Made by a program: the position numbers and the translations under genes. From positions 186,001 to 250,000 of the forward strand of contig NZ_PGGN01000002.1 of assembly GCF_003010935.1 (NCBI RefSeq): a DNA stretch of 64,000 nucleotides. The letters run 5' to 3'. The first letter of the stretch is position 1. Each line of letters opens with the position of its first letter. This DNA comes from Phyllobacterium endophyticum (GTDB lineage: Bacteria > Pseudomonadota > Alphaproteobacteria > Rhizobiales > Rhizobiaceae). Below the pieces are notes generated by a model. That model was not told the DNA's origin. It did not search any database and worked only from the letters and a program-made list of their open reading frames with translations. Shown here piece by piece: positions 43,701 through 52,420 of this stretch.

Positions 43701-45094
43701 TCGGCAACGAGCCTTCCCAGCACTTCGAAGATATGTGGATTGTTGCACTGGGCTACATTGAAACGCATGTACGAATGAGCGGCCTGCGCTTGGCTAAACA
43801 CATTGCCCGGCGCGAAAACGATCCCTTCTTCCAGTCCGAGTTGGGCGATTCTAGCGGCATCGACGCCGTCTGGAAGTTTACACCAGAGAAACATGCCACC
43901 GCGCGGCTGTATCCACGGAACAATGCCGAGCGGCTTTAGCCTGGCGATTGTATCGCCCATGCTCCGCGCGAGTCGCGTACGCAGGCTATCCATGTGCTTG
44001 CGATAGGTTCCATCCTTCAACATGGACAGCACGACCTCGGATCCTATTCGTCCGCTCCCGAACGAAGTGGCTATGCGCAGGTCCACCAACCCATCAATCC
44101 ACTCGCGCCGCGTGGCCACGAAGCCGCAACGAATGGATGCAGACAACGATTTCGAAAAGCTTCCAATATGTATAACGCGGTCGAGCCCGTCGAACGCAGC
44201 GAGTCTGGGGGCCGGTTGATGTTCGAAATCCGCGAAGATATCGTCTTCGATGATTGTCAGGTCATGCTGTTCCGCAAGCTTGAGCAGCCGGTGAGCGACA
44301 ACGGATGAAAGTACCGCGCCAGTCGGATTATGCAGGGCGGAGTTGGTAATATAGAGGCGAGGGCGGTGTTGCGACAGGATTTTGCCAAAAAGCTCGGGGT
44401 CGGGGCCGTTCCTTGTGTAGGGTACGCCTATTATCTTGGCGCGGTGCGCTTTCAACAAAGCGTGGAAATTAAAATAGCAGGGATCGTCGACCATTACTGC
44501 ATCGCCAGGTTCAATCAGAAACCGGCAAAGGAGATCGACCGCCTGCGTGCCCGACTCCGTTAACATGATCTGGTCGGGCATGACCTCCACTCCATGTTCA
44601 GCCATGCGTCGCGCAAGCAGTTGCCGCAGTGGTTTCAAGCCGAGTGGCGACGCGTAGTCGGTGAGCGAGTTGTCTTGCCTCCTCGCCAGCGCACGCAACG
44701 CGCGGCGAATACCTGCTTCAGGCATCCATGAAGACGGCAGCCATCCGCAGCCAGGTTTTGCCATACCGTCACTCGCATCAAGTGATGACCTCGACACCCA
44801 CAACGGATCAATGGCGCGGTCTGGCCTGGGTTCGATCTCAGCCAGTGCCAAAGGGGGCATACGCCCGGCGACATAGAAACCTGATCCGCGCCGGGATTGT
44901 ATGACACCCTCTGCCACCAGCCGGTCATACGCTTCGACGATTGTCGACTTGGAGGCTGCCATTGTCTTGGCGAAGCTCCGGATCGAGGGAAGCCTGGCGC
45001 CCGGTGCAAGCGTGCGGGCAGCAATGCGCTGGCGAATGTCATTCGCCACACGGCTTACCAGTGTTCCGCTTCCCCCAATCAATCCATCATCCAT
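43676..45094 (-). CDS. MocR-type regulator with aminotransferase-like domain
   Basis: A 472-residue protein of the GntR/MocR subfamily. The N-terminal winged helix is 'LVSRVANDIRQRIAARTLAPGARLPSIR...SKSTIVEAYDRLVAEGVI'. The C-terminal fold-type I aminotransferase domain keeps the PLP lysine in 'HIGSFSKSLSASIR' near residue 315 and the 'DDPCYFNFHALL' segment. Such proteins sense PLP or amine/amino-acid ligands and often control a divergent transporter or PLP gene. Here the divergent gene is an EamA exporter, which it most likely controls through TACTGC repeats in between. Confidence 0.9.
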   Translation of the reverse strand: MDDGLIGGSGTLVSRVANDIRQRIAARTLAPGARLPSIRSFAKTMAASKSTIVEAYDRLVAEGVIQSRRGSGFYVAGRMPPLALAEIEPRPDRAIDPLWVSRSSLDASDGMAKPGCGWLPSSWMPEAGIRRALRALARRQDNSLTDYASPLGLKPLRQLLARRMAEHGVEVMPDQIMLTESGTQAVDLLCRFLIEPGDAVMVDDPCYFNFHALLKAHRAKIIGVPYTRNGPDPELFGKILSQHRPRLYITNSALHNPTGAVLSSVVAHRLLKLAEQHDLTIIEDDIFADFEHQPAPRLAAFDGLDRVIHIGSFSKSLSASIRCGFVATRREWIDGLVDLRIATSFGSGRIGSEVVLSMLKDGTYRKHMDSLRTRLARSMGDTIARLKPLGIVPWIQPRGGMFLWCKLPDGVDAARIAQLGLEEGIVFAPGNVFSQAQAAHSYMRFNVAQCNNPHIFEVLGRLVADQAASASS

Positions 45095-45096
45095 CT

Positions 45097-45140
45097 GTAC
45101 TGCTCACAATTCCATGACAGTTTGGCAGTATTGTACTGCA
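45097..45140. promoter_or_regulatory. TGTACTGC repeats, candidate MocR operator
   Basis: TGTACTGC occurs at 45097-45104 and 45133-45140, 36 bases apart. The second copy is also the right arm of a perfect inverted repeat GCAGTA-TTG-TACTGC (45126-45140). MocR proteins typically bind direct repeats separated by several helical turns. The first copy abuts the regulator start codon, consistent with autorepression, and the second lies ~66 bases before the exporter start. Confidence 0.55.
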
Positions 45141-45205
45141 CCGTATCTGGCAAATCCAGTGTTCAGGGTCGATAGAACGAGCATGGATCACATGGCTGGG
45201 AAAAC

Positions 45206-46069
45206 ATGGACAAGATAACAAGCGGCTGGATCAACGGATTCATAGGCGTACTCATCTTCAGCGGGTCTTTGCCGGCAACGCGCGCGGCTGTTGCGGGCTT
45301 CGATCCGCTATTCTTGACCAGTGCTCGGGCAACTATTGCCGCCGCGCTTGCACTTGCGCTCCTGCTCGCCTTCAGGGAAAAGCGTCCTGTGAAAACGGAT
45401 CTCGGTCCTTTGTTCATTACAGCCATGGGTGTCGTCGTTGGCTTTCCGCTCCTGACTGCTCTTGCGCTCCGCCATATCACGTCAGCTCATTCCATCGTTT
45501 TCATAGGACTTCTGCCGCTTTCCACCGCAATCTTCGGTGTCCTGCGCGGCGGTGAGCGAATGCGCCCCATGTTCTGGTTGTTTTCGTGCCTGGGCAGCCT
45601 GCTTGTGGCCGGATTTGCCCTGACACAAAATCTGGTCGTATCGCTGAGTGGTGACCTGCTGATGTTAGCGGCCATCATCGCTTGCGGACTTGGCTATGCG
45701 GAGGGTGCCCGACTATCACGCAGACTCGGCGGCTGGCAGGTGATCTGCTGGGCGCTGGTCCTTTCATTGCCAGTGATGTTGCCTCTAACCCTTTACGTTT
45801 TTCCGCCAGATTTGAGCGGCGTTGGCCAAGCCGCTTGGATAGGCTTCGTCTATGTTTCGCTATTCTCGATGCTGATAGGTTTTATTTTCTGGTATCGTGG
45901 ACTGGCCCAAGGCGGAATCGCGGCTGTCGGTCAGTTGCAACTGCTGCAACCTTTCTTTGGCCTTGTTCTCGCCGCGACACTTCTGCACGAATCCGTTGGC
46001 TGGCCCATGATCGCGGTCACTTTGGCGGTAATACTATGCGTCGCGGGCGCCAAGCATTTCGCCAAATAG
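45206..46069 (+). CDS. EamA (DMT family) exporter
   Basis: A 287-residue inner-membrane protein with ten membrane segments in two EamA repeats. Family features are the first helix 'GFIGVLIFSGSLPATRAAVAGFDPLFLTSARATIAAALALALLL' split into two spans and 'FIFWYRGLAQGGIAAVGQLQLLQPFFGLVLA' near the end. Such transporters export amino acids or metabolites. The substrate is likely the ligand class sensed by the divergent MocR regulator. No strong ribosome site; GGGAAAAC lies before the ATG. Confidence 0.85.
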   Translation: MDKITSGWINGFIGVLIFSGSLPATRAAVAGFDPLFLTSARATIAAALALALLLAFREKRPVKTDLGPLFITAMGVVVGFPLLTALALRHITSAHSIVFIGLLPLSTAIFGVLRGGERMRPMFWLFSCLGSLLVAGFALTQNLVVSLSGDLLMLAAIIACGLGYAEGARLSRRLGGWQVICWALVLSLPVMLPLTLYVFPPDLSGVGQAAWIGFVYVSLFSMLIGFIFWYRGLAQGGIAAVGQLQLLQPFFGLVLAATLLHESVGWPMIAVTLAVILCVAGAKHFAK

Positions 46070-46368
46070 TCAATGCATTTTGCGCCGCACAATAAAATCG
46101 GTTGCATTTTTGTAGAGATGAGCCCATATGCCTGTCAGGCGCTTGGACCGGTCATGCCGGTGTTCCGAACCAGGACTTGTGGCGTCTGAGACCCATCCGC
46201 GTTAGGCGGTGGGCACGGCTGCGCAAGTCGCTTTGATCCTCTGGCCTTAAGAGCCTTGAGTTCCCAGCGTCTCGTCGTTCATCCAAATAATGTTGCACGC
46301 AGGTTGCGCCCTGTGGTGCGTTGTGTGGCTCGCGATAAATCGCGCTTGGCCAATGAAAGAGAATTGAA
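46070..46368 (+). promoter_or_regulatory. Structured 5' leader of the DEAD-box helicase gene
   Basis: 299 bases without a gene. Two clean hairpins are visible: ACCGG-N5-CCGGT (46147-46161), and CCCA-T-CCGC with GCGG-TGGG around a GTTAG loop (46192-46213, one bulged T). Long structured leaders are common before cold-induced RNA helicase genes, where they control mRNA stability and self-regulation. A small RNA is also possible. Confidence 0.45.
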
Positions 46369-47733
46369 TTGGAAAATATTGAAACAAACGGCTTTGCCGC
46401 CATGGGTCTGAATGCCATCCTGCTGAAAGCAGTGGATGCTTCCGGAATGGCTGCTCCCAAGCCCATTCAGGCACAGGCCATTCCGGCACAGCTTGCCGGA
46501 CAGGATATTCTTGGCATCGCCCAGACAGGCTCCGGCAAGACTGCAGCTTTCGCACTGCCGATCCTGCAGAAGATCATAACTATAGGTGACAAGCGCAAGG
46601 GAAAGACCGCCCGTGCTCTTGTTCTTGCTCCAACCCGCGAATTGGCCGTGCAGATTGAAGAAACGTTCCGCACTTTGGCGAAAGGCGCTCACATTTCGAC
46701 CGCACTCGTCCTTGGTGGGGTCTCGCGCATCGCGCAGATCAACAAAATGCAGGCAGGCGTCGATGTGCTGATCGCAACACCAGGTCGTTTGACCGACCTT
46801 GTGCGTGACAATAGGGTCGATCTCTCGGAAACGCGCTGGCTCGTGCTCGATGAGGCCGACCGCATGCTTGACATGGGTTTCATCAACGACGTTAAGCGCA
46901 TTGCCAAGGGCACGCATCGCGATCGCCAGACGGCTCTGTTCTCCGCAACGATGCCTCAGGAGGTTGCTACGTTGGCGGCCACCCTGTTGCGCAATCCTGT
47001 TCGCGTCGAAGTTGCACCTCAGGGTACAACGGCCGCCGAGATCAAGCAGGTCGTACACATGATCCCGACGAAGCAGAAGAAGCAGGTTCTTTCGGCTATG
47101 CTCAAGGATGAGACTTTGTCTTCGGTCATAGTTTTCACCCGGACGAAGCACGGTGCCGACGCGGTTACCCGCGTTCTTGAGAAGGACGGCTACAATGTTG
47201 CAGCCATCCACGGCAACAAGTCTCAGAATGCGCGCCAGCGCGCGCTAAATGGCTTCAAGGATGGTTCGGTACGTGTTCTTGTCGCGACGGATATCGCTGC
47301 CCGTGGTATCGATGTCGTTGGCATCAGTCACGTGATCAATTTCGACCTGCCCGATGAGCCGGAGAGCTATGTCCACCGTATCGGTCGCACGGGCCGCAAC
47401 GGCGCGTCCGGCAAGGCGATCACGCTCTATGATCCGGCAGAAGAGGCGTCCAAGTTCAAGGCGGTGGAACGCGTTACACGCATGCGTCTGCCCTTGGCGG
47501 ATTCGCCGATCGACCTTTCAAGTCTTCCGGCTCGTGCTGCCAACAGCGACCAGCGTCCGCCGCGTCGCGAAGGCGGCAACGGTGCACCCGGCAAGAAGCC
47601 GCACCGCGGCCAGTCTGCCGGCAAGCCGCGTGAGGCACGTGGCGAAAAGGTGTGGAGCAATGATGCGGGTGCCCCTGCGAACAAGCGTCCATTCCGTCGC
47701 AACAAAAAGGGCTTCGGTGCAAAGGCTGCTTAA
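46369..47733 (+). CDS. DEAD-box ATP-dependent RNA helicase (RhlE-like)
   Basis: A 454-residue helicase with all core motifs: Q motif 'PKPIQAQAIP', motif I 'AQTGSGKTAAF' near residue 48, 'PTRELAVQI', motif II 'VLDEADRMLDMGF' near residue 163, motif III 'LFSATMP', and motif VI 'YVHRIGRTGRNG' near residue 330. The C-terminal ~75 residues are basic and low in complexity, with many Arg, Lys and Pro, as in RhlE/CsdA types that act in ribosome assembly and cold growth. The start is TTG with AAAGAGA upstream. A strong terminator follows. Confidence 0.92.
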   Translation: MENIETNGFAAMGLNAILLKAVDASGMAAPKPIQAQAIPAQLAGQDILGIAQTGSGKTAAFALPILQKIITIGDKRKGKTARALVLAPTRELAVQIEETFRTLAKGAHISTALVLGGVSRIAQINKMQAGVDVLIATPGRLTDLVRDNRVDLSETRWLVLDEADRMLDMGFINDVKRIAKGTHRDRQTALFSATMPQEVATLAATLLRNPVRVEVAPQGTTAAEIKQVVHMIPTKQKKQVLSAMLKDETLSSVIVFTRTKHGADAVTRVLEKDGYNVAAIHGNKSQNARQRALNGFKDGSVRVLVATDIAARGIDVVGISHVINFDLPDEPESYVHRIGRTGRNGASGKAITLYDPAEEASKFKAVERVTRMRLPLADSPIDLSSLPARAANSDQRPPRREGGNGAPGKKPHRGQSAGKPREARGEKVWSNDAGAPANKRPFRRNKKGFGAKAA

Positions 47734-47758
47734 CGGCTGCTATCAAGACTGATACCCG

Positions 47759-47788
47759 GCCACCGGAGCCTTGTGCCGGTGGCTTTTT
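47759..47788 (+). terminator. Rho-independent terminator of the helicase gene
   Basis: GCCACCGG (47759-47766) pairs with CCGGTGGC (47776-47783) and is followed by five T, 26 bases after the stop. Confidence 0.9.
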
Positions 47789-47901
47789 CATTTCTATCGT
47801 TACACAAATCTCCTCATATCGTTCTGTTTGAGAAATTCTCTGCTTGAACGGTTTGATCGGGGCAAATAGGTTCGAGCCAAGCAGAATGAAGGACTTGGCC
47901 C

Positions 47902-48936
47902 ATGTACGATTCAGTTATCGACACTATCGGAAACACCCCTCTCATTCGCCTCAAGAAAGCTTCCGATCTCACGGGCTGTGAGATTTACGGCAAGGCCGAA
48001 TTCTTGAACCCGGGCCAGTCCGTCAAGGATCGCGCAGCGCTCTACATAATTCGCGACGCCGAAGAACGCGGCCTTTTGAGGCGAGGCGGGGTGATAGTTG
48101 AAGGGACGGCCGGTAACACCGGTATTGGGCTGACCATGGTTGCACGAACGCTTGGCTACCGCACAGTTATCGTGATACCCGAGACCCAGAGTCAGGAGAA
48201 GAAAGATGCCTTGAGGCTTCTTGGCGCTGAATTGGTCGAAGTGCCGGCTGTTCCGTACAAAAATCCGGACAATTATGTGAAAATCTCCGGTCGTCTTGCA
48301 GAGCAGATGGCAAAAACCGAGCCGAATGGGGCGATTTGGGCCAATCAATTCGACAATGTCGCCAACCGTCAGGCTCACGTAGAGACGACGGCGCCGGAGA
48401 TCTGGCGCGACACGAACGGCAAGGTGGACGGGTTCGTCTGTGCAGTCGGTTCTGGCGGCACTCTTGCGGGGGTAGCGCAAGGGCTGAAGGCGAGAGACGC
48501 GAACATAAAGATCGGACTTGCCGATCCACTCGGCGCGGCACTATTTTCCTACTATACGACGGGTGAGTTCAAATCCGAAGGAAGTTCCATTACCGAGGGC
48601 ATTGGGCAAGGCCGTGTGACAGCCAATCTTGCGGGCTTCACGCCCGATTTCTCCTATCAAATCCCCGACGCGGAAGCGCTTGAGATCGTCTTCGATCTCG
48701 TGACTGAGGAGGGGTTGTGTTTGGGGGGGTCGTCGGGAATCAATATCGCCGGGGCGATCCGGATGGCGCGGGATCTCGGACCCGACAAGATTATCGTGAC
48801 GGTCCTTTGCGACTACGGTAATCGATACCAGTCGAAAATGTTCAATCCGGAGTTCCTGCGTTCCAAGAACTTGCCGGTTCCGGCATGGCTGGAAGCAAAG
48901 ACAAACATACCGGTTCCTTTCGAGAATATATCCTGA
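47902..48936 (+). CDS. Cysteine synthase-like PLP enzyme
   Basis: A 344-residue fold-type II PLP enzyme of the O-acetylserine sulfhydrylase/cystathionine beta-synthase family. The PLP lysine is in 'NPGQSVKDRAALYII' near residue 43, the substrate loop 'EGTAGNTGIGL' near residue 71 and the phosphate loop 'VGSGGTLAGV' near residue 180. It is ~30 residues longer than CysK, matching the CysK2-type proteins found in alphaproteobacteria. It probably makes cysteine from O-acetylserine and sulfide. It leads an operon with alaX and sseA (overlaps of 1 and 4 bases). Confidence 0.88.
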   Translation: MYDSVIDTIGNTPLIRLKKASDLTGCEIYGKAEFLNPGQSVKDRAALYIIRDAEERGLLRRGGVIVEGTAGNTGIGLTMVARTLGYRTVIVIPETQSQEKKDALRLLGAELVEVPAVPYKNPDNYVKISGRLAEQMAKTEPNGAIWANQFDNVANRQAHVETTAPEIWRDTNGKVDGFVCAVGSGGTLAGVAQGLKARDANIKIGLADPLGAALFSYYTTGEFKSEGSSITEGIGQGRVTANLAGFTPDFSYQIPDAEALEIVFDLVTEEGLCLGGSSGINIAGAIRMARDLGPDKIIVTVLCDYGNRYQSKMFNPEFLRSKNLPVPAWLEAKTNIPVPFENIS

Positions 48937-49682
48937 TGGCCTATGACACCGGAATTCTTTTCCGCGAGGATTCTTACCTCAAGGAGATCAACGCGACAGT
49001 ATTGGCGATCAATGATCGCGGCGGCATCGTCACGGACCAGACCGTGTTTTATGCCACATCCGGCGGCCAGCCAGGCGATACGGGCTTTTTCATCCGGGAT
49101 GATGGTTCGACGGTCAACATTGCCGCAACAATTACCGGCGAAACAAAGGAAGAGATCATCCACATACCAGCAGCGGACCAGCCTTCTGTTACCGTCGGCG
49201 AAACGCTCACGCTGCGTATCGACTGGGACCGCCGCTACAAGCTGATGCGGATGCACACGGCTTGTCATCTGCTCAGCGTGGTCTGTCCTTTTCCAATCAC
49301 TGGAGCCGCGGTCAGCGAGGATGACAGCCGTGTCGATTTCGATCTGCCCGACGCGGGTGTGACCAAGGAAGACATTACGCGCAAGATGATGGAACTCGTC
49401 GAAGCCAATCACCCGATATTCACGCGCTGGATCACCGATGAGGAACTCGCCGCCAATCCGGGCCTGATCAAATCCAAGAATGTGAGGCCGCCAAGCGGGA
49501 CGGGCCGTATCAGGCTGGTTTGCATCGGCGAAAACGCTTCGGTGGATTCGCAACCCTGCGGCGGCACACATGTGGCGACGACCGGTGAAGTAGGCACGAT
49601 CCATATCGGCAAAATCGAAAAGAAAGGCAAGGAGAACAGGCGGTTCCGTATCCGCATCGGCGCTTTGCCAGAGGGAGTATGA
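48936..49682 (+). CDS. alaX: Alanyl-tRNA editing protein (AlaX type)
   Basis: A 248-residue free-standing editing domain related to the AlaRS editing module; it removes serine or glycine from wrongly charged tRNA-Ala. The zinc and catalytic motifs are intact: H-x3-H in 'RMHTACHLL' near residue 108 and C-x3-H in 'SQPCGGTHVA' near residue 209. 'YATSGGQPGDTG' near residue 40 is the N-terminal barrel that marks the AlaX-M/II forms. The start ATG shares one base with the stop of the cysteine synthase gene. Its place between two cysteine/sulfur genes is worth noting. Confidence 0.9.
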   Translation: MAYDTGILFREDSYLKEINATVLAINDRGGIVTDQTVFYATSGGQPGDTGFFIRDDGSTVNIAATITGETKEEIIHIPAADQPSVTVGETLTLRIDWDRRYKLMRMHTACHLLSVVCPFPITGAAVSEDDSRVDFDLPDAGVTKEDITRKMMELVEANHPIFTRWITDEELAANPGLIKSKNVRPPSGTGRIRLVCIGENASVDSQPCGGTHVATTGEVGTIHIGKIEKKGKENRRFRIRIGALPEGV

Positions 49683-50536
49683 ACGTGGCAGACAAGAGCC
49701 CCTTTGTGGTTTCACCCGATTGGTTGCAGGAAAGACTGGGCAGGCCTGGCCTCAGCGTTCTCGATGCCTCCTGGTATCTTCCCGCCCAGAACCGCGATGC
49801 CAAGGCGGAATATGACACAGCTCATATTCCGGGCGCCATTTTCTTCGACCATGAAGAAATGTCTGATCCGGATTCGCAGCTGCCGCACACTCTCATGAAG
49901 CCGGAAGCCTTCGCGGCGGCTGCGAGCAGCATGGGCATCACCAATGACGACACGATCGTGGTCTATGACGGGCCAGGAATGATGACCGCTCCGCGTGTAT
50001 GGTGGATGTTCCGTACGTTCGGGGCTAAAAATGTCTTCGTACTGGACGGAGGATTCGATAATTGGAAGAAGGATGGCAGACCGGTCACCAATGCGGTGAC
50101 CAAGATCGCTCCATCCGCCTTCGCTCCCGATTTCGACCCGGGCAAAGTGGCAAGTTTTACGCAGATGCGCGAGATCGTCGAAGGCAGGTCACGACAGATA
50201 GCGGACGCGCGTTCGGCCGGGCGCTTCAAGGGCGTTGATCCCGAGCCTCGCGAAGGGTTGCGATCAGGCCATATGCCTGGCGCCCGCAGCGTGCCATCGA
50301 CCAGCCTTTCAGAAAACGGTTACCTGAAGGATGTCAGCCAGTTGCGCGACGTTTTGAACAGCGCTGGCATTGATTTGTCGCGCCCTGTCGTGACGAGTTG
50401 CGGGTCGGGCATAACGGCCGCCGTGATTACGCTCGCGCTCGAATCGGTGGGTCACAAGGACAATATTCTTTATGATGGATCCTGGTCGGAATGGGGTGGC
50501 AACAAGGACACTCCCGTCGCTACCGGCAACGCATGA
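49679..50536 (+). CDS. sseA: 3-mercaptopyruvate sulfurtransferase
   Basis: A 285-residue double-rhodanese protein. The catalytic loop 'TSCGSGITAAV' (C-G-S-G-(I/V)-T-A) near residue 240 marks mercaptopyruvate rather than thiosulfate specificity. The N-terminal domain has 'FVVSPDWLQERL', 'GAIFFDHEEMSDPDSQLPHTL' and 'DTIVVYDGPGM'. It moves sulfur from mercaptopyruvate, made from cysteine, to cyanide or thiols. It overlaps alaX by ATGA, so the trio joins cysteine synthesis, tRNA quality control and cysteine breakdown. Confidence 0.92.
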   Translation: MNVADKSPFVVSPDWLQERLGRPGLSVLDASWYLPAQNRDAKAEYDTAHIPGAIFFDHEEMSDPDSQLPHTLMKPEAFAAAASSMGITNDDTIVVYDGPGMMTAPRVWWMFRTFGAKNVFVLDGGFDNWKKDGRPVTNAVTKIAPSAFAPDFDPGKVASFTQMREIVEGRSRQIADARSAGRFKGVDPEPREGLRSGHMPGARSVPSTSLSENGYLKDVSQLRDVLNSAGIDLSRPVVTSCGSGITAAVITLALESVGHKDNILYDGSWSEWGGNKDTPVATGNA

Positions 50537-50693
50537 GTATCTGTCCAGAAACTCTACCGTGGCGATCATCTGACGCGATTTTCAGCGCTTCCGGTGCTCA
50601 CGTGCTTTGTGTACGCTGCTCTCGTCGCCAGGACGATCGCAAAAACCACGCCATATGCCCCGCCGCAGCGACGTTCAAGACGGACACCAGGCC

Positions 50694-51221
50694 ATGACGA
50701 AGCCAAGGATATTGAAGACACGTGTTACGCATCTCGAGATGACGGAGCGGCCAACGCAATCGGTGCCGACGCCTGTCAGTTTCAAACTGGCGCTGATGCG
50801 TGCCACGAAGATTTCATTGCCGTTCTACCGCTTTCTCTATGAACAGGTGGGCAAGCCGCATCATTGGTCCGTGCATCGCCGCCTTGGCGACGACGAATTG
50901 AAGGCGATTATTCATCGCAACAATGTGGATATACATGTCCTCTACGCCGATGGTTCACCAGCGGGCTTTTTCGAACTGGTCATCGATGAAGAACAGGCAG
51001 TTACCGAAATTCTGTATTTCGGCCTGGTACCGGAATTTCAGGGCAGGGGGCTCGCCAAGTTCTTCTTGAACGAAGCAATTCTGACCGCCTGGATGAGCAG
51101 TCCGCAACGCGTTATTATCGAAACCAATACTTTGGATAGCCCGCGGGCATTGCAAATGTACCAAAGAATGGGCTTTAAACCCGTCGGTTTTGCGGAGGCG
51201 GAAATCGAAGCCTGGGACTAG
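50694..51221 (+). CDS. GNAT acetyltransferase
   Basis: A 175-residue acetyltransferase. The acetyl-CoA loop is 'LVPEFQGRGLAKFFLNEAI' (Q-x-x-G-x-G/A) near residue 115, and the C-terminal 'ALQMYQRMGFKPVG' is typical of the fold. The N-terminal 'LMRATKISLPFYRFLYEQVGKPHHWSVHRRL' is shared with a rhizobial GNAT group of unknown substrate. The ATG at 50694 gives the family-like start. It lies 157 bases after sseA and may or may not share its transcript. Confidence 0.8.
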   Translation: MTKPRILKTRVTHLEMTERPTQSVPTPVSFKLALMRATKISLPFYRFLYEQVGKPHHWSVHRRLGDDELKAIIHRNNVDIHVLYADGSPAGFFELVIDEEQAVTEILYFGLVPEFQGRGLAKFFLNEAILTAWMSSPQRVIIETNTLDSPRALQMYQRMGFKPVGFAEAEIEAWD

Positions 51222-51416
51222 GTCCTCAATCAAGTGGTACAAGCACCGACATTATTTTCATCCAAGTGCCCGAACAAGTAGTCGTTTGCCGTTTACATCA
51301 GATTTGGGGTCGAGCGCCTTAAGTCAAACAATTCTTCGACCTCCACCTTTCGTTCTATATGCCTTGCCCCGATCTCTCTTTAAACAGAGAAAGCCAAGCG
51401 ATTCTTCGGGGGTAGA

Positions 51417-51848
51417 ATGAAAAGTTTATTGTGCGGCTTGACGCTCGTAGCGTCGAGCCTTGTGGTTTCTTCTTGTCAAACAAGTGATCCCAAGTTTACG
51501 AAGTCCGGATCAGCCATCTATTCGATACCGGCGAAGGCGGGTCACAAAACCGGACTTTTGAACAATTATATGGTCAATCCTGATTGCTCCAGTGGCAGAA
51601 CACCGGATTTCAAGGTTGTAACCGCTCCTGCAAACGGGACCGTTGACCTTTGGCGCGGTACTGTTTCTCCTTCATTCCGGCCCGGGCATCCGCAAGAGAA
51701 GTGCAACGCGCGTAAAATAGCGGCAGTTGGCGCGTATTACACTCCAAGAGCAGGATTCGTTGGTAGCGACACTGTGGTCGTTTCAAGCAAGGCACCCGGC
51801 AGCGACGTCTTCAGCTACGTCACTCTCAACATCAACGTCACGAAGTAG
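51417..51848 (+). CDS. Lipoprotein of unknown function
   Basis: A 143-residue lipoprotein. The lipobox is V-S-S-C at residues 17-20. The mature part is beta-rich ('GTVDLWRGTVSPSFRP', 'AVGAYYTPRAGFVGSDTVVVSS', 'FSYVTLNINVTK'). The segment Y-T-P-x-A-G-F-x-G-x-D resembles cadherin-like or bacterial-Ig repeats, suggesting a small surface beta-sandwich. Two cysteines in the mature part could pair. GGGGGTAG lies directly before the ATG. No partner genes. Confidence 0.7.
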   Translation: MKSLLCGLTLVASSLVVSSCQTSDPKFTKSGSAIYSIPAKAGHKTGLLNNYMVNPDCSSGRTPDFKVVTAPANGTVDLWRGTVSPSFRPGHPQEKCNARKIAAVGAYYTPRAGFVGSDTVVVSSKAPGSDVFSYVTLNINVTK

Positions 51849-51917
51849 CGTTCTGCAGGAATCGGGTGGCTGATCGCCGAAATCGGGTGTTTCCTTGTCT
51901 TGACAAGGAGACTTCCC

Positions 51918-52391
51918 ATGAGCGCGATTCAATTTGTTGCCATCACGACAACAATGGCACGTTACTATCAGATGGGCGGGGCTGACGCGAATGGCCAGAC
52001 GCCGGAGACCCATGTTTCAGATGGCGATGGCGTGCCCTGCAGGCATTGTCTGCAAAACGTGAAGGCAGGCAGCAAATATCTTGTCCTTTCACACCGGCCG
52101 TTCCCCGCGCCGCAGCCCTATGCAGAAACCGGCCCGATCTTCCTGCACGCGGAAGAGTGCGAGCGCTATCAGGAACCGGCAGAAATGCCCGAAATGTTTC
52201 GTGAGAACGATGATTATATACTTCGCGGCTATTCCTGCCAGGATCGTATCGTTTACGGCACAGGCGGAGTGATCGGGACAAAGGAGATCCTGAGCCGCGC
52301 AGGGCAGTTGCTGCGACGCGACGATGTCGCCTATGTCCACATGCGATCGGCGCGGAACAATTGCTTCCAGTGCCGTATCGAATTCGCATGA
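51918..52391 (+). CDS. DUF1203 family protein
   Basis: A 157-residue soluble protein of the DUF1203 family. Hallmarks include 'VPCRHCLQNVKAGSKYLVLSHRPF' near residue 35, 'GPIFLHAEECERYQ' near residue 75 and the C-terminal 'ARNNCFQCRIEFA'. The cysteine pattern suggests a metal-binding site. Function is unknown. The ATG at 51918 has AAGGAGA 8 bases upstream. Confidence 0.78.
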   Translation: MSAIQFVAITTTMARYYQMGGADANGQTPETHVSDGDGVPCRHCLQNVKAGSKYLVLSHRPFPAPQPYAETGPIFLHAEECERYQEPAEMPEMFRENDDYILRGYSCQDRIVYGTGGVIGTKEILSRAGQLLRRDDVAYVHMRSARNNCFQCRIEFA

Positions 52392-52420
52392 AGGTCTGGG
52401 CGACGTCCCTCAGCGTTGCC

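Noticed and set aside
46279..47211. Minus-strand open frame of 310 codons
   Set aside because: Antisense to the DEAD-box helicase with a composition typical of a shadow frame.
50491..50842. Upstream extension of the GNAT gene and overlapping frames
   Set aside because: The inner ATG at 50694 gives the family-like start; the upstream frame codons do not look coding.
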